Shown here piece by piece: positions 44,870 through 54,194 of a stretch of DNA of 64,000 nucleotides. The DNA is taken from positions 940,196 to 1,004,195 of the forward strand of contig NZ_FMAT01000001.1 of assembly GCF_900094805.1 (NCBI RefSeq). Direction: 5' to 3'. The notes under the pieces were generated by a model, which saw only the letters and a program-made list of their open reading frames with translations, had not been told where the DNA came from and searched no databases. Both the position numbers and the translations under genes were made by a program. The stretch is from Arthrobacter sp. NIO-1057 (GTDB taxonomy: Bacteria; Actinomycetota; Actinomycetes; Actinomycetales; Micrococcaceae). Each line of letters begins with the position of its first letter. Within the stretch, counting starts at the first letter, position 1.

Positions 44870-46237
44870 GTGAAACGCTCTGCCATGGAACTCGCCGCAA
44901 TTGCCACCGCCGCCGTCCCCGGATTAGCCCCGGTTGGTTTTGCGGCACTGTCAGACGACGCAGAAGATTTTGATTCAGCATTGATTGTTGATGCGCTTAA
45001 GCACCGGTGGCGCGTTCGTTCGCCTCGGCATGATGAAGCAAGCATGCGACTGGAGGCTGAACTATCTGCGCTGCGCGCTTTTTCGGCAAAGGTACGTGCA
45101 TCGTTGCCGTTTGCTCTTCCTTCTGTGGCAGGAACTGTCCGTCAGGGTTCACTGCGCACCTTTGTGTATAAAGACATGCCTGGACACGTCCCATCGCTAG
45201 ATGAGTTGGTTGACGAGGGCAGTAATCTAGCCAAGGCCTTGGGCCAATGCATGGCAACCATCCACCAGATTCCTGATGAGGCCGTGGAAGTAGCCGGCTT
45301 GCCAACCTATTCGGCAGATGAAGTTCGTCAGCGCAAGCTCAACGAACTCGATACTGCCGCGGCTACCGGCAAGGTCCCTAGCCGACTGCTACGTCGTTGG
45401 GAACATGCCATGGAAGATGTTGCCCTGTGGCGTTTCAACGCAGCCGTAGTTCATGGTGACTTCGACGAAGAGCAGCTACAGATTTCTCATTCCAGCATTA
45501 CGGCCGTTAAGGGTTGGACCGACTTGCATGTTGGCGATCCCGCGGACGATTTTGCTTGGCTATCTGCTATTGAAGACCAGCAATTTACTGACCGCGTTTT
45601 TGCGTCATATGTGGAGGCACGTGGCAAGGCTGCAGATCCACACATCATGCGGCGAGCAGCGCTCGCTGCAGAATTTGCTTTGGCACAGTGGCTTGTAAAG
45701 TCATTGGATTCAAAGGATCCACAGCGCATTGCCGAAGCCGATGAAATGCTTCAGGAACTTGATCACAACATTGCTGAATATGGAGGTCAACCGCTCTCCG
45801 TTGTTGAAGCGCCTCGCCCCTTGGCAGCTCAGAATTCGGCATCGTCGCAGAACTCTGATCAGGAGGATAAGCACTCCTCAGACGAGGAAAAGCCCGCTCC
45901 GTTGCCATCCGCTACTTCGGCTGCGCCACGAATCAATACGGCCAAGGTCACGGCCTTACCTGATCCAGCTACAACACAGAAGGATTCGGCAGCTGCATCG
46001 TCAGCGCAAACCGATTCCAAGGATCAAAGCAGTGACGTTGCAGTGAAGCCCTCGGATACTGAGCAGACCAACGAGTCCGCGACGGATGCCAAGACCAAAG
46101 ACTCGTCGGTTTCGCAGTCCGGTTCTGAGCAGGATGAAAAGAACGCAGCACCAAAGCTGACAGAAGAGCCTAAAGACTCGGACGACGAGTCCGGTTCACA
46201 GAGCCACGAAAGCAAGCAGGACGGTACCGAAAACTAG
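44870..46237 (+). CDS. Aminoglycoside/choline kinase-like phosphotransferase with acidic tail
   Basis: Residues up to about 280 resemble the APH fold: an N-lobe that includes WRVRSPRHDEASMRLEAEL, and the catalytic loop region VVHGDFDEEQLQI, whose GD motif replaces the usual HGDLHxGN, and a metal-binding DLHVGDPADDFAWL. The remaining 150 residues are low-complexity and strongly acidic, Ser-rich and Asp-rich, ending near HESKQDGTEN. Substrate is unknown; macrolide or aminoglycoside resistance should not be assumed. I choose the GTG at 44870 because GGTGG lies five bases upstream; a GTG at 44822 also opens the frame. It is convergent with adnB, and a hairpin overlaps its stop. Confidence 0.75.
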   Translation: MKRSAMELAAIATAAVPGLAPVGFAALSDDAEDFDSALIVDALKHRWRVRSPRHDEASMRLEAELSALRAFSAKVRASLPFALPSVAGTVRQGSLRTFVYKDMPGHVPSLDELVDEGSNLAKALGQCMATIHQIPDEAVEVAGLPTYSADEVRQRKLNELDTAAATGKVPSRLLRRWEHAMEDVALWRFNAAVVHGDFDEEQLQISHSSITAVKGWTDLHVGDPADDFAWLSAIEDQQFTDRVFASYVEARGKAADPHIMRRAALAAEFALAQWLVKSLDSKDPQRIAEADEMLQELDHNIAEYGGQPLSVVEAPRPLAAQNSASSQNSDQEDKHSSDEEKPAPLPSATSAAPRINTAKVTALPDPATTQKDSAAASSAQTDSKDQSSDVAVKPSDTEQTNESATDAKTKDSSVSQSGSEQDEKNAAPKLTEEPKDSDDESGSQSHESKQDGTEN

Positions 46238-46261
46238 CCTTTTGGGTTATTTTCGGTACCG
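46222..46261. terminator. Bidirectional terminator overlapping a stop codon
   Basis: Arms 46222-46233 and 46250-46261 form 12 perfect pairs. The stem begins inside the last codons of the phosphotransferase-like gene and includes its stop region. It also faces the adnB stop at 46268. Confidence 0.8.
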
Positions 46262-46267
46262 CCGAAG

Positions 46268-49200
46268 TTAGCTATCAAGCTGTTCAAAAGCACTAGAGAT
46301 CATAGCCTCTAGCGCTGCTTCATTGGAAAGGTGTTCCGCGCGAATCGTTACGCCGGCAGAAACGTAATAGAACGCTGCCTTAATCTCTTCAAGGGGAATT
46401 CCGTGCAGGCGTGACCACCCCAAGCGATACACCGCGAGCTGGACAAGCTTGCTTTTCAGATCCTTGCCGTGTGGAACTCGACCGGTTTTCCAGTCGAGCA
46501 ACAGCCAGGTGCCATCCTCCATTTGGAAGACAGCGTCAATCCTGCCGCGTACAGCTACGGGTCCGACACGGGTTTCAAGAGGGACTTCCACGTATGCCGG
46601 TTGAAGCTGAGCCCATTCACTGGCTAGGAAGGCTTCCTTCATCGATTCTAGGTCGAGGGCCTCATCAAGATAACTGTCGGCGGGCTCGACAAGGTCCCCC
46701 AGATCCAGCATCGAAGTTTTTTCATAGAACTCCTCGATCCAGGCGTGGAAGGCGGTACCGCGTCGTGCTGCAAGGCCTGGACGCCGGGGTACGGGCCGAC
46801 GAAGGTTTTCCAAAACTGACACCGGGTCCTCGGCTAATTCGACAAACAGGGAGGCGCGCACATGTTCTGGGGCTTCCACGGCACGTTCTCGATTGCTCAA
46901 AAAATCGCGCTGTGCAAGAAGCTTTTGTGCTTCTTCAGCCCACTGTTGTCCTTCGGGAGTTACCGGTTGATAGTTCGCATCGGCGTTCAGTACGTCGTCG
47001 GCAATTTCTTGAATGACTGAGCGTCGAGAATAGGCGAATTCCTGACGATTCGCTCCCCCGGTGATCTGTGGCCCGTCCAAAGGGTCGTAGGGCCATAATG
47101 CTTCCAGCGGTGTTAGTCGACTTGGGTTTTGTTCTGGCGCGTCTTCATCTGCAACCCACACACCAATTTCGGCTTGTGGTGCTGGCCCCTGGCTCAGAGG
47201 CACCAAAGCGTTAAAGAACTCTGAAACTTCGGTGGGTTTGCTACGGGTGGCAGTCCAAATGCTACTGCTGCAAATGAGCAATGATTTAGCCCGCGTGACA
47301 GCGACATAGGCCAACCGACGTTCTTCGGCAACATGATGGTCTTCAACGTGATCTTTGAACAGTGACTCGGCTTCCAACAGCTCCTTAAGAGCCGGTTGGT
47401 CGGTATCCCATTGAGGTAAATCGTTGGCGTCACCGCGCAATGGCCACGGCAGTGCTTTATCGCCACTGGTCCAACGGTCCGACTGGGACCCCGGGAAAAC
47501 ACCGTCGTTCAATGACATGACAGCGACGATGTCCCATTCCAGACCCTTTGAGGCGTGCACCGTGAGCAGTTGCACCGCCTGCGGGTCAGCATCTTCGCTG
47601 GGAAGCGGTAGCCCCTTTTCTTTTTCGGCGGCTTGTTCCAACCACATCAAGAACCCCGCTAATTCAACACGAGGGGCGTTGCGGCAGTATTCACGGACAA
47701 CATCCGCAAAGGCGTCAAGATTCGCCCGGGAAGCATCATTTTGTACCCAAGGTCTAACGGCGACTTCAATATCCAGGTTCATCGCCCGCTCGACTTCGCG
47801 GATCAACGTTTCCAAGTCGTCGTTGGCCATGAGCCTGAGCGTGGCTAACTCATCTTTGAGCGCAGTCAGGCGAGTCCTGCCTTCTTCGCTGAGGCTTCGG
47901 CCCTCGGAACTGCTCCAGTTTTCTGGAGGTAAATAGTCCAATGCTTCAATCAGGCTCGCTGCGTCATTTAGCTCAGCCCTGGCAAGTTCGATGGCTTCGG
48001 TGTCAGGTCCCTCGTGACGTTCGCTGTCCTCGGCGCGTAGCCCACGGGAACGACGTCGTTCCAACTGGCGCGACCAGTCAGCAAATGCGGTGAGATCCGC
48101 GGCACCAATGCGCCACCGTGCTCCGGCCAGCAGACGCATGAGTTTATCTGAGCGTAGTGGATCCACAAGGACATGGAGGCACGCAACAAGGTCTGTTACC
48201 TCCGGTGTGCTCAAGAGCCCGGACAGACCCACTAATTGGTAGCGGATTCCGCGTTCTGAGAGCACTTCACCCATGATGCTTAGCTGGCTACGATTTCGCG
48301 AGAGCACGGCGCTAGTGAGCCCGGCTTCTGGACTCTTTTGATGTTCGGTCACAATGAGGTCCGCGATAGCCTCGGCTTCTTGACGAACCGTAGTGCAACG
48401 GTTGAGTACGACTCGACCGGGTTGGGCAAACGCTGATGGTTCCAGCGGTTTCACGGTAACCGGCCCGGTGCTGGTTGCTGCTTGCGCCGTGATGTTGTTG
48501 GCCGCCGAGAGCACGTTGACGGTGTTGCGCCAGGCGATGGTCAGATGTTTAACGTGCGCGATTTCTCGCTGTTCGCCTCGAACGATGGGGAAAGTTTCGG
48601 GGAAACGGAACAACTGGCCGGCACTAGCTCCTCGGAAGCCATAGATTGATTGGTTTGGGTCACCGACAGCGGTTACCGGATGGCCTTGCCCATAGAGCTG
48701 AGAAAACAACACCATTTGGGCGTGGGAGGTATCTTGAAATTCGTCCAGTAGCACTACCTGATGGTTAGCGCGTTCGGCGAGCGCGGCTGCGGGAACTTCT
48801 TGGGCAATCCTCGCTGCATGGGCGACGAGGTCGCCATAATCCATGACACCAAGTCGTTTTTTCTCTCGAGTGTATTCCTCAGCCAGTTCGGCGATAGTTG
48901 CTCGTGAAGCCAATTTGTCGATGAGCTTTAAGGCAGCTTGCGTGGGCGCCTTGTCTTTTTCCGCGTCCATAGGCAGTGTCTGAAGTTTGGCCACAAGCGC
49001 ATCAATCCACTGGTGTGCTTCAGGGGCGGTTACTAGGTGCTCTGACGCTTCGGAGCTGAAGGAGACGATAGCGTCGATAAGGGTACTGCTGGCGCTATTG
49101 AGGTGCTGATAGTCCCCCGTGTATTTCTCTAATACCGAATGACCGAGCTGCCACGATTGTGCCGCACCAAGTAGGGCGCTGTCTTCTTCTAGTCCCAGTC

Positions 49201-49582
49201 GAAGACCATGATCTTGAACCAGGGTGTTTGCGTAGGAGTGGTAGGTGGAAACGGCAGGGTCGAGGAAGTCGCGAGTTTCTTCTTCGCTAAGTAATCCGGT
49301 AGCTGCCAACTGCGCAATTTTTGCCCTGATCCTTATGGACAGTTCTCCGGCTGCTTTACGGGTGAACGTGACGCCGAGGATTTGCTCGGGTCGTACCTGT
49401 TGGTTGGCTACTAGCCAGACAACCTTGTCCGCCATGGTTTTGGTTTTACCAGAACCGGCCCCGGCAATAACGAGCATTGGTTCAAGCGGTGCAGCGATAA
49501 TCTCTGCTTGTTGTTCCGTGGGAGGGAACTTTTCGCCCAGTGCCTCGGAGAGTTCCTGCGGGCTGTATTTGATGGTGCTCAT
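46268..49582 (-). CDS. adnB: AdnB subunit of the AdnAB helicase-nuclease
   Basis: AdnAB is the actinobacterial end-resection motor that processes double-strand breaks. The 1104-residue subunit has a UvrD-type motor: Walker A GAGSGKT (41-47), Walker B VVLLDEFQDT, motif III GDPNQSIYGFRG, LTVHASKGLEWDIV and AYVAVTRAKSLL. A C-terminal RecB-family nuclease domain follows, with GTAFHAWIEE, GRIDAVF, LLLDWKTGR and LVQLAVYR. The ATG at 49582 overlaps the adnA stop by four bases (ATGA); an upstream extension to 49639 would overlap adnA and is unlikely. Motor residues are intact, consistent with AdnB being the leading motor in mycobacteria. Confidence 0.95.
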   Translation of the reverse strand: MSTIKYSPQELSEALGEKFPPTEQQAEIIAAPLEPMLVIAGAGSGKTKTMADKVVWLVANQQVRPEQILGVTFTRKAAGELSIRIRAKIAQLAATGLLSEEETRDFLDPAVSTYHSYANTLVQDHGLRLGLEEDSALLGAAQSWQLGHSVLEKYTGDYQHLNSASSTLIDAIVSFSSEASEHLVTAPEAHQWIDALVAKLQTLPMDAEKDKAPTQAALKLIDKLASRATIAELAEEYTREKKRLGVMDYGDLVAHAARIAQEVPAAALAERANHQVVLLDEFQDTSHAQMVLFSQLYGQGHPVTAVGDPNQSIYGFRGASAGQLFRFPETFPIVRGEQREIAHVKHLTIAWRNTVNVLSAANNITAQAATSTGPVTVKPLEPSAFAQPGRVVLNRCTTVRQEAEAIADLIVTEHQKSPEAGLTSAVLSRNRSQLSIMGEVLSERGIRYQLVGLSGLLSTPEVTDLVACLHVLVDPLRSDKLMRLLAGARWRIGAADLTAFADWSRQLERRRSRGLRAEDSERHEGPDTEAIELARAELNDAASLIEALDYLPPENWSSSEGRSLSEEGRTRLTALKDELATLRLMANDDLETLIREVERAMNLDIEVAVRPWVQNDASRANLDAFADVVREYCRNAPRVELAGFLMWLEQAAEKEKGLPLPSEDADPQAVQLLTVHASKGLEWDIVAVMSLNDGVFPGSQSDRWTSGDKALPWPLRGDANDLPQWDTDQPALKELLEAESLFKDHVEDHHVAEERRLAYVAVTRAKSLLICSSSIWTATRSKPTEVSEFFNALVPLSQGPAPQAEIGVWVADEDAPEQNPSRLTPLEALWPYDPLDGPQITGGANRQEFAYSRRSVIQEIADDVLNADANYQPVTPEGQQWAEEAQKLLAQRDFLSNRERAVEAPEHVRASLFVELAEDPVSVLENLRRPVPRRPGLAARRGTAFHAWIEEFYEKTSMLDLGDLVEPADSYLDEALDLESMKEAFLASEWAQLQPAYVEVPLETRVGPVAVRGRIDAVFQMEDGTWLLLDWKTGRVPHGKDLKSKLVQLAVYRLGWSRLHGIPLEEIKAAFYYVSAGVTIRAEHLSNEAALEAMISSAFEQLDS

Positions 49583-52500
49583 CGTTCGGTGACCTGTCGT
49601 CCTTCGGCGCAAAGTGGGCAAATTTCTGGCAGGGTGCAATTGCCGAGAATTCCGGAGGCACCCGCGAGATGGCGGGTAATGAATTCTTTTTGACCCATCA
49701 AACTGGCTGCTTCCAAGATCAGGGTCCGTGCCCAGTCCTCTTCTCCTAGGGAGGGCTGTTCCCTTATGGTGGGGCTCTTGGTGTTCGTGCCAACGTAGAC
49801 AAGTGATGCGCCAGCGGGTTCGGTGGAATACTCGGCGGTTTCGTCTCGCTCCTGCAATGCTCCTAATTGGATGGCCGTCTGGTAGACACCGAGCTGGGGG
49901 TGTTCGAGGGTGTCATTCTTGCTCGGAGCAGTCGACCCCGTTTTCAGATCGACTACGGTGACTTTGCCCTGTGCATCGGCTTCGACACGGTCAATGATGC
50001 CTCGTAATTGAACCTTGGTGCCGTCGGTTGTTGGCACCTCAATTTCGAAAGGTAACTCGCGAGCAACTAACTCGCGACCTTCTTGCCTCATCGCAATGCA
50101 ATATTGAGCAAACTTCTTGAGCATCAGTGTGGCTCGGTCAAAGTCACGCTGTCCCTCCCAGTTATCCATTTTTTCCAGTTCTGGCCAGCGCTGTTCCAAA
50201 ATCTGTTGGTACTCGGATCCGCTGGCATCCGGATGTTCTTCTGCGATGGAGTGAATCAATGTCCCCAGAGAAGCTGCAAAGTCATGGGCTGCCGTTCCTC
50301 CGGCATTTTGCACAAACCAATTCAACGGAGACTTCACCAGAGTCTCGACTTTGGACGGTGAAATTCTGCGGGGTTGGTCTTCGGGCACGACTGGATCGGT
50401 GGACGACAGTGGGCGAAGGCCCCACCATTGGTGCGGATGGGCACCACGAACTGGAGGGTGGCTGTGCGCGAGTTGACCTAGCACATGCACTGAATCTTGA
50501 TATTGCTCGGCTGGGTTGATGCCCTCCGGTAGCTGTATTGCATCGAGTTGTGCTGCTTTGCTCAGTTCAGCTGTTTTGCGCAGTTGTGCCACGAGTGTGG
50601 GCAGGGACCGGATGCGCGGCACTGAAGTTGTCGTTCGACCTTCAGTGCTTGGGGGTTCTACGAGGTCTAGGAATGAAGATGGCTGTTGATCCTCATTGTC
50701 CACTGCCGTACAGATCAATTGTTCGCTGGCTCTCGATACAGCATTGCTGAAGCTACGGAGCTCGTCATTTCTGATCTGTCGTACCAAGTGTGTTGGTGTC
50801 CTCGTAGCAAGGAAACTAATGCCATGTTCGACAACGTCAGCTAAGGCATTTGAACCGAGTAACTCACCACGCAATCGCAGGTTTGGCCACGAGCCTTCTT
50901 GCAATCCTGGGATGAAAACTATTGGCCATTCTTTGCCTGCGGCAGCCGCCGTGGTCAGCACCGTGACCATATGTCCGCCAGCGGCCCGAGTTGCTAACGA
51001 GTCCATCGGCAGTTCTTGGTTGAGGATATGTTCAATGAACTGAGACACGCTAGCGCCAGGCAACTGGTCAACGAAGCGCTCCGCGGCTTGGAACAGTGAG
51101 AGAACTGCATCTAAATCGTGGTCCGCGCGACGTGCTGAAGTTCCTGCGCCGAGGGCCTCTTCCCGCCATGCTTGGGCCCGCCCCGAGGCTTCCCACATGG
51201 CCCACAGTGCGGTTTCAGGTGTGGCTGTTCCGCTGGCAAGTTCGGTTTTGAGTGCACCGTACATTTTCAGTAGGCGTTGCAGTCCAAAGGCCGGCTTACC
51301 TAGGTCTTGGGCTAGTTCTGGTTCACGAAGGCAGGTTTCGAGCAGTTCTTGACTGGAGCGACGACCGCCTTGGGCTGCCTCCTGTTGACGCAACAGCTGA
51401 CGCAGGCGCCGAATCTCAAGTGCGGTACTCATTCCATAACGCGATAGCAGTAGGTTCTGCATCAGTAACGGATCTTCGGCAACTGAGTCATTGAAGGCCA
51501 ATTCGAGCAGGTCGAGTAGGGGGCGAACAGCGCCCTCATCTTTGAGCGGGATTTCCGCTGGAGGTACCTGCACCGCGATCCCCTGCCCTTCAAGGAATCG
51601 GCTGTAGGAGCGAACTTGTGATCCATTGCGAACCACGATGGCCATTTCGGAAAGACTCCGGTTTTTAAAAAGGCTCAGGTGGACAATGCGCTGGGCAATG
51701 AATCGTTCTTCGAGAGTTGAGTTCTCGAAAGTCAGTGCTTGACAGGATTCGTCGTTTCCAGCATTTCTTGACTCAATTTTTCGTCCGCGAAGTCCTGCGG
51801 CTAAAGGAACCCGACGCACAATACGTTGCCAGGCTTCGGTGATCTGTCCCGGCATCCGATAACCATGAGTGAGTTCAAGAAATGTCGGTTCGCTCGCATG
51901 AGCGTAGTTCTGTCCAAAGCGGTGTAGCTGATCGGCCCGGGCTCCACGGAATCCTTGCACCACACTGTCTGGGGCAGCAAAAGCAATGAGTGATCGGTCC
52001 TTGGTCAACAGCGCCAAGAGTCGATGCTGCGACAATGTTGCTTCTTGGAGATCATCGACCATGACCAGGTCCAGGCGGTCTTGCTCTGCGTGGAGGAATT
52101 CTGGGTGTTCTTCTAGTAGTTCTGCAGCGCGAGTAATGAGCCCGGCAGGGTCAAACGCTTCAGCACTGCCCAGATCTAGTAGATCACGATATTCCTGATA
52201 GAAGTGGGCCGCGGCCACCCATTCGGGTTTAGCAGCTTGCTCGCCAAGCTCTTCAATGTCCGCCGGCTCCAGCCCGAGCTCAGAAACTCGGTCAAAAAAT
52301 TCGCGGATCTCTTTGCGGAAACCACGGGTTTCGATCGCTAGTTCCAATTCGCAGGGCCATTGAGGTCCAATTGTCAGACCCGAAGCATGTCCCTCTAGCA
52401 GGTTGCCGATCAGCGTATCTTGTTCCGGACCGGAAAGCAGTCGTGGGGATCGTTCCAGGAACGGTAGAAGACCTTCGACACGAGCTCGACGAATGAGGTC

Positions 52501-52785
52501 AAAGGCGTAGGCAGACCACGTGCGTACCACGGGTTCGGTAAAAGTCCGTTCAGCGCGACGACTGAGGTCATCGCGAATGGAGGCAGCCGTCAGTCGTGTG
52601 GGAGCAATGATTAGTAATGACTGTGGATCTAGGCCCGCTTCAAGGCGCGCAACCGCGGTGTCGACCAACATATTGGTCTTACCTGTTCCCGGCGCCCCGG
52701 TAATAAGTACAGGACCGTTGCTCTTCTGGAGCTGACCAACTATGTCCTGAGAATCCGCACGTACCTCAGCTTGCGTTTCATCCAT
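49579..52785 (-). CDS. adnA: AdnA subunit of the AdnAB helicase-nuclease
   Basis: The 1068-residue partner of AdnB has the Walker A GAPGTGKTNMLVD at 30-42 and a degenerate Walker B (LVMVDDLQEATLSQ, Asp in place of the usual catalytic Glu). Its RecB-like nuclease domain contains LGTLIHSIAEE, LRGIIDRVEA, VTVVDLKTGS and HPQLGVYQTA. The C-terminus holds three cysteines (GNCTLPEICPLCAEG). Mycobacterial AdnA is likewise the weaker motor with an active nuclease. The gene starts with ATG at 52785, two bases after the stop of the alkyltransferase-like gene, so the three probably share one message. Order and strand match Rv3202c-Rv3201c. Confidence 0.94.
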   Translation of the reverse strand: MDETQAEVRADSQDIVGQLQKSNGPVLITGAPGTGKTNMLVDTAVARLEAGLDPQSLLIIAPTRLTAASIRDDLSRRAERTFTEPVVRTWSAYAFDLIRRARVEGLLPFLERSPRLLSGPEQDTLIGNLLEGHASGLTIGPQWPCELELAIETRGFRKEIREFFDRVSELGLEPADIEELGEQAAKPEWVAAAHFYQEYRDLLDLGSAEAFDPAGLITRAAELLEEHPEFLHAEQDRLDLVMVDDLQEATLSQHRLLALLTKDRSLIAFAAPDSVVQGFRGARADQLHRFGQNYAHASEPTFLELTHGYRMPGQITEAWQRIVRRVPLAAGLRGRKIESRNAGNDESCQALTFENSTLEERFIAQRIVHLSLFKNRSLSEMAIVVRNGSQVRSYSRFLEGQGIAVQVPPAEIPLKDEGAVRPLLDLLELAFNDSVAEDPLLMQNLLLSRYGMSTALEIRRLRQLLRQQEAAQGGRRSSQELLETCLREPELAQDLGKPAFGLQRLLKMYGALKTELASGTATPETALWAMWEASGRAQAWREEALGAGTSARRADHDLDAVLSLFQAAERFVDQLPGASVSQFIEHILNQELPMDSLATRAAGGHMVTVLTTAAAAGKEWPIVFIPGLQEGSWPNLRLRGELLGSNALADVVEHGISFLATRTPTHLVRQIRNDELRSFSNAVSRASEQLICTAVDNEDQQPSSFLDLVEPPSTEGRTTTSVPRIRSLPTLVAQLRKTAELSKAAQLDAIQLPEGINPAEQYQDSVHVLGQLAHSHPPVRGAHPHQWWGLRPLSSTDPVVPEDQPRRISPSKVETLVKSPLNWFVQNAGGTAAHDFAASLGTLIHSIAEEHPDASGSEYQQILEQRWPELEKMDNWEGQRDFDRATLMLKKFAQYCIAMRQEGRELVARELPFEIEVPTTDGTKVQLRGIIDRVEADAQGKVTVVDLKTGSTAPSKNDTLEHPQLGVYQTAIQLGALQERDETAEYSTEPAGASLVYVGTNTKSPTIREQPSLGEEDWARTLILEAASLMGQKEFITRHLAGASGILGNCTLPEICPLCAEGRQVTER

Positions 52786-52787
52786 GG

Positions 52788-53177
52788 TTATAGTTCATCA
52801 TCCAATTCAGACATTTTGGGGTTCCCCAGTGACAGCCTGAGGATATCGATCGCTTCCCATTGTTTAGGCGTAGGATTCCAGCGCAGGTTTTTGATATCTA
52901 CGCGCTTGCCCGGGCGAGCCAGTTTTTCGCGTTCCCAATGTTCACGAGCCCTAGGCAAGAGTGGTTCTGCGATGTTGCCGTCGGCCCTGAGGACACGCCA
53001 CCATGGAATGCCCACTTCAGCGGTGGTCATGGCTTTGCCGACTTGGCGCGGACCTCCGCTGCCCAGAAGTTCAGCCACATCGCCATAACTGATGACGGCG
53101 CCAGCAGGAACCAGTTGGGCGAGTTGATGCACTGCCTGTGCATAGTCGAGCTGTCTTGGCCCTGATGCATCTGTCAT
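52788..53177 (-). CDS. Alkyltransferase-like (ATL, MGMT family) protein
   Basis: The 129-residue protein has the C-terminal DNA-binding fold of O6-alkylguanine-DNA alkyltransferase: VPAGAVISYGDVAELLGS, the helix-turn-helix with PRQVGKAMT, and IPWWRVLRADG at the active site. The reactive Cys of the PCHR motif is replaced by Trp, so it cannot accept an alkyl group. ATL proteins bind alkylated guanine and hand it to nucleotide excision repair. Its place at the head of the adnA-adnB operon suggests coordinated repair expression, as with Rv3204 in mycobacteria. A distinct N-terminal tail is absent. Confidence 0.9.
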   Translation of the reverse strand: MTDASGPRQLDYAQAVHQLAQLVPAGAVISYGDVAELLGSGGPRQVGKAMTTAEVGIPWWRVLRADGNIAEPLLPRAREHWEREKLARPGKRVDIKNLRWNPTPKQWEAIDILRLSLGNPKMSELDDEL

Positions 53178-53265
53178 ATTTCTATTCTGCCAAGGACTAC
53201 AGGTTGATCCACAAAGGGCGCGTCAGGCACAGATAGCGTCTTAACCTGCCTGTAGCGTTGTACCT

Positions 53266-53949
53266 ATGAATGAATGGCACAAGGGCCTCGCAGTTGGCTT
53301 TGACTTGGAAACTACCGGCGTCGACACTTCGACAGCACGGATTGTGACCGCATCAGTGGTACTCCTAGATGAACACGGTAACGTCGTGAATCGCCGCGAG
53401 TGGTTGGTAAATCCCGAGGTTGAGATCCCTGAAGCTGCTACTGCTGTACATGGAATATCCACGGAGAAGGCCCGCGCCGAGGGAGCCCCAGCTAAGCAGT
53501 CTGTGCAAGAAATCTTGCAGCTGTTGATGTTCGCCTCTGAGCAATCACCAATCGTGGCGTTTAACGCGTCCTACGATTTCTCTGTGCTTTACCATGAGGC
53601 GGTTCGTTATGACCTACCTCCATTCTTCCCAGGCAACGTCATTGATCCTTTCATCATTGACAAGCAGGTCGACAAGTTCCGCAAGGGCAAGCGCACCCTG
53701 GCTGCCGCATGCGAGTTCTATGGTGTTGTTCTAGAAAACGCCCATACTTCCTTGGCTGATGCGATCGCCTGCGTGGCCGTCGCACGACAAATTGGTGAAC
53801 GGTACCCGCAGTTACAGGTGGATCCGCAGGTGCTACATGGCTGGCAAATTGGCTGGGCCCGCGAACAGGCCGAAAGCTTCCAAACCTATCTTCGGAAGAC
53901 GAAACCAGATGCCGTTGTTGACGGTGCCTGGCCGATCATGGAGGGATAG
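53266..53949 (+). CDS. DnaQ-like 3'-5' exonuclease (DEDDh)
   Basis: The 227-residue protein is a DEDDh exonuclease resembling DNA polymerase III epsilon. Exo I is FDLETTG with D13 and E15; Exo II is around VAFNASYDFSVL; Exo III shows HTSLADA with the catalytic His and Asp four residues apart. The C-terminal segment lacks the polymerase-binding tail of true epsilon, so a repair or RNA-processing role is equally plausible. It is divergent from the alkyltransferase-like gene by 88 bases. No terminator is visible after it, though a short palindrome lies at 54005-54014. Confidence 0.92.
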   Translation: MNEWHKGLAVGFDLETTGVDTSTARIVTASVVLLDEHGNVVNRREWLVNPEVEIPEAATAVHGISTEKARAEGAPAKQSVQEILQLLMFASEQSPIVAFNASYDFSVLYHEAVRYDLPPFFPGNVIDPFIIDKQVDKFRKGKRTLAAACEFYGVVLENAHTSLADAIACVAVARQIGERYPQLQVDPQVLHGWQIGWAREQAESFQTYLRKTKPDAVVDGAWPIMEG

Positions 53950-54045
53950 CTCACAAGCAAACAAGCATCTGTGTTGGATGTCATAGGCAGCCTAATCACT
54001 CGTGCGGAATTCCGGGGAAGTCAATAGTTCATGTTCTGTCACAAA

Positions 54046-54063
54046 TCGAAGAATATTCTTCGA
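54046..54063. promoter_or_regulatory. 18-bp perfect palindrome upstream of metNIQ
   Basis: The sequence at 54046-54063 (arms TCGAAGAAT and ATTCTTCGA) is perfectly self-complementary with no spacer, which fits a dimeric repressor site better than a hairpin terminator. A second inverted repeat (AGGGTA at 54151-54156 and TACCCT at 54164-54169) lies just upstream of metN. Neither matches a regulator site I can name. Confidence 0.45.
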
Positions 54064-54194
54064 GAAGGACTGCTTTAAGACTCGAAGCTAAGAATCTTAA
54101 CTCGATTTTCAGGCTCATTCGGGCGATTTTGTTCGATAATGGTTCAATGGAGGGTACTCTCTATACCCTTTTGAGAACTGAAGGAACACGCCTA

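Noticed and set aside
44870-46237. Macrolide or aminoglycoside resistance gene
   Set aside because: Only the general kinase fold is visible, with a changed catalytic loop, and the genomic setting is housekeeping, so a resistance label would be unsupported.
53950-54194. Possible SAM riboswitch upstream of metN
   Set aside because: I could not form the conserved helices of SAM-I, SAM-II or SAM-IV classes; only palindromes are seen.
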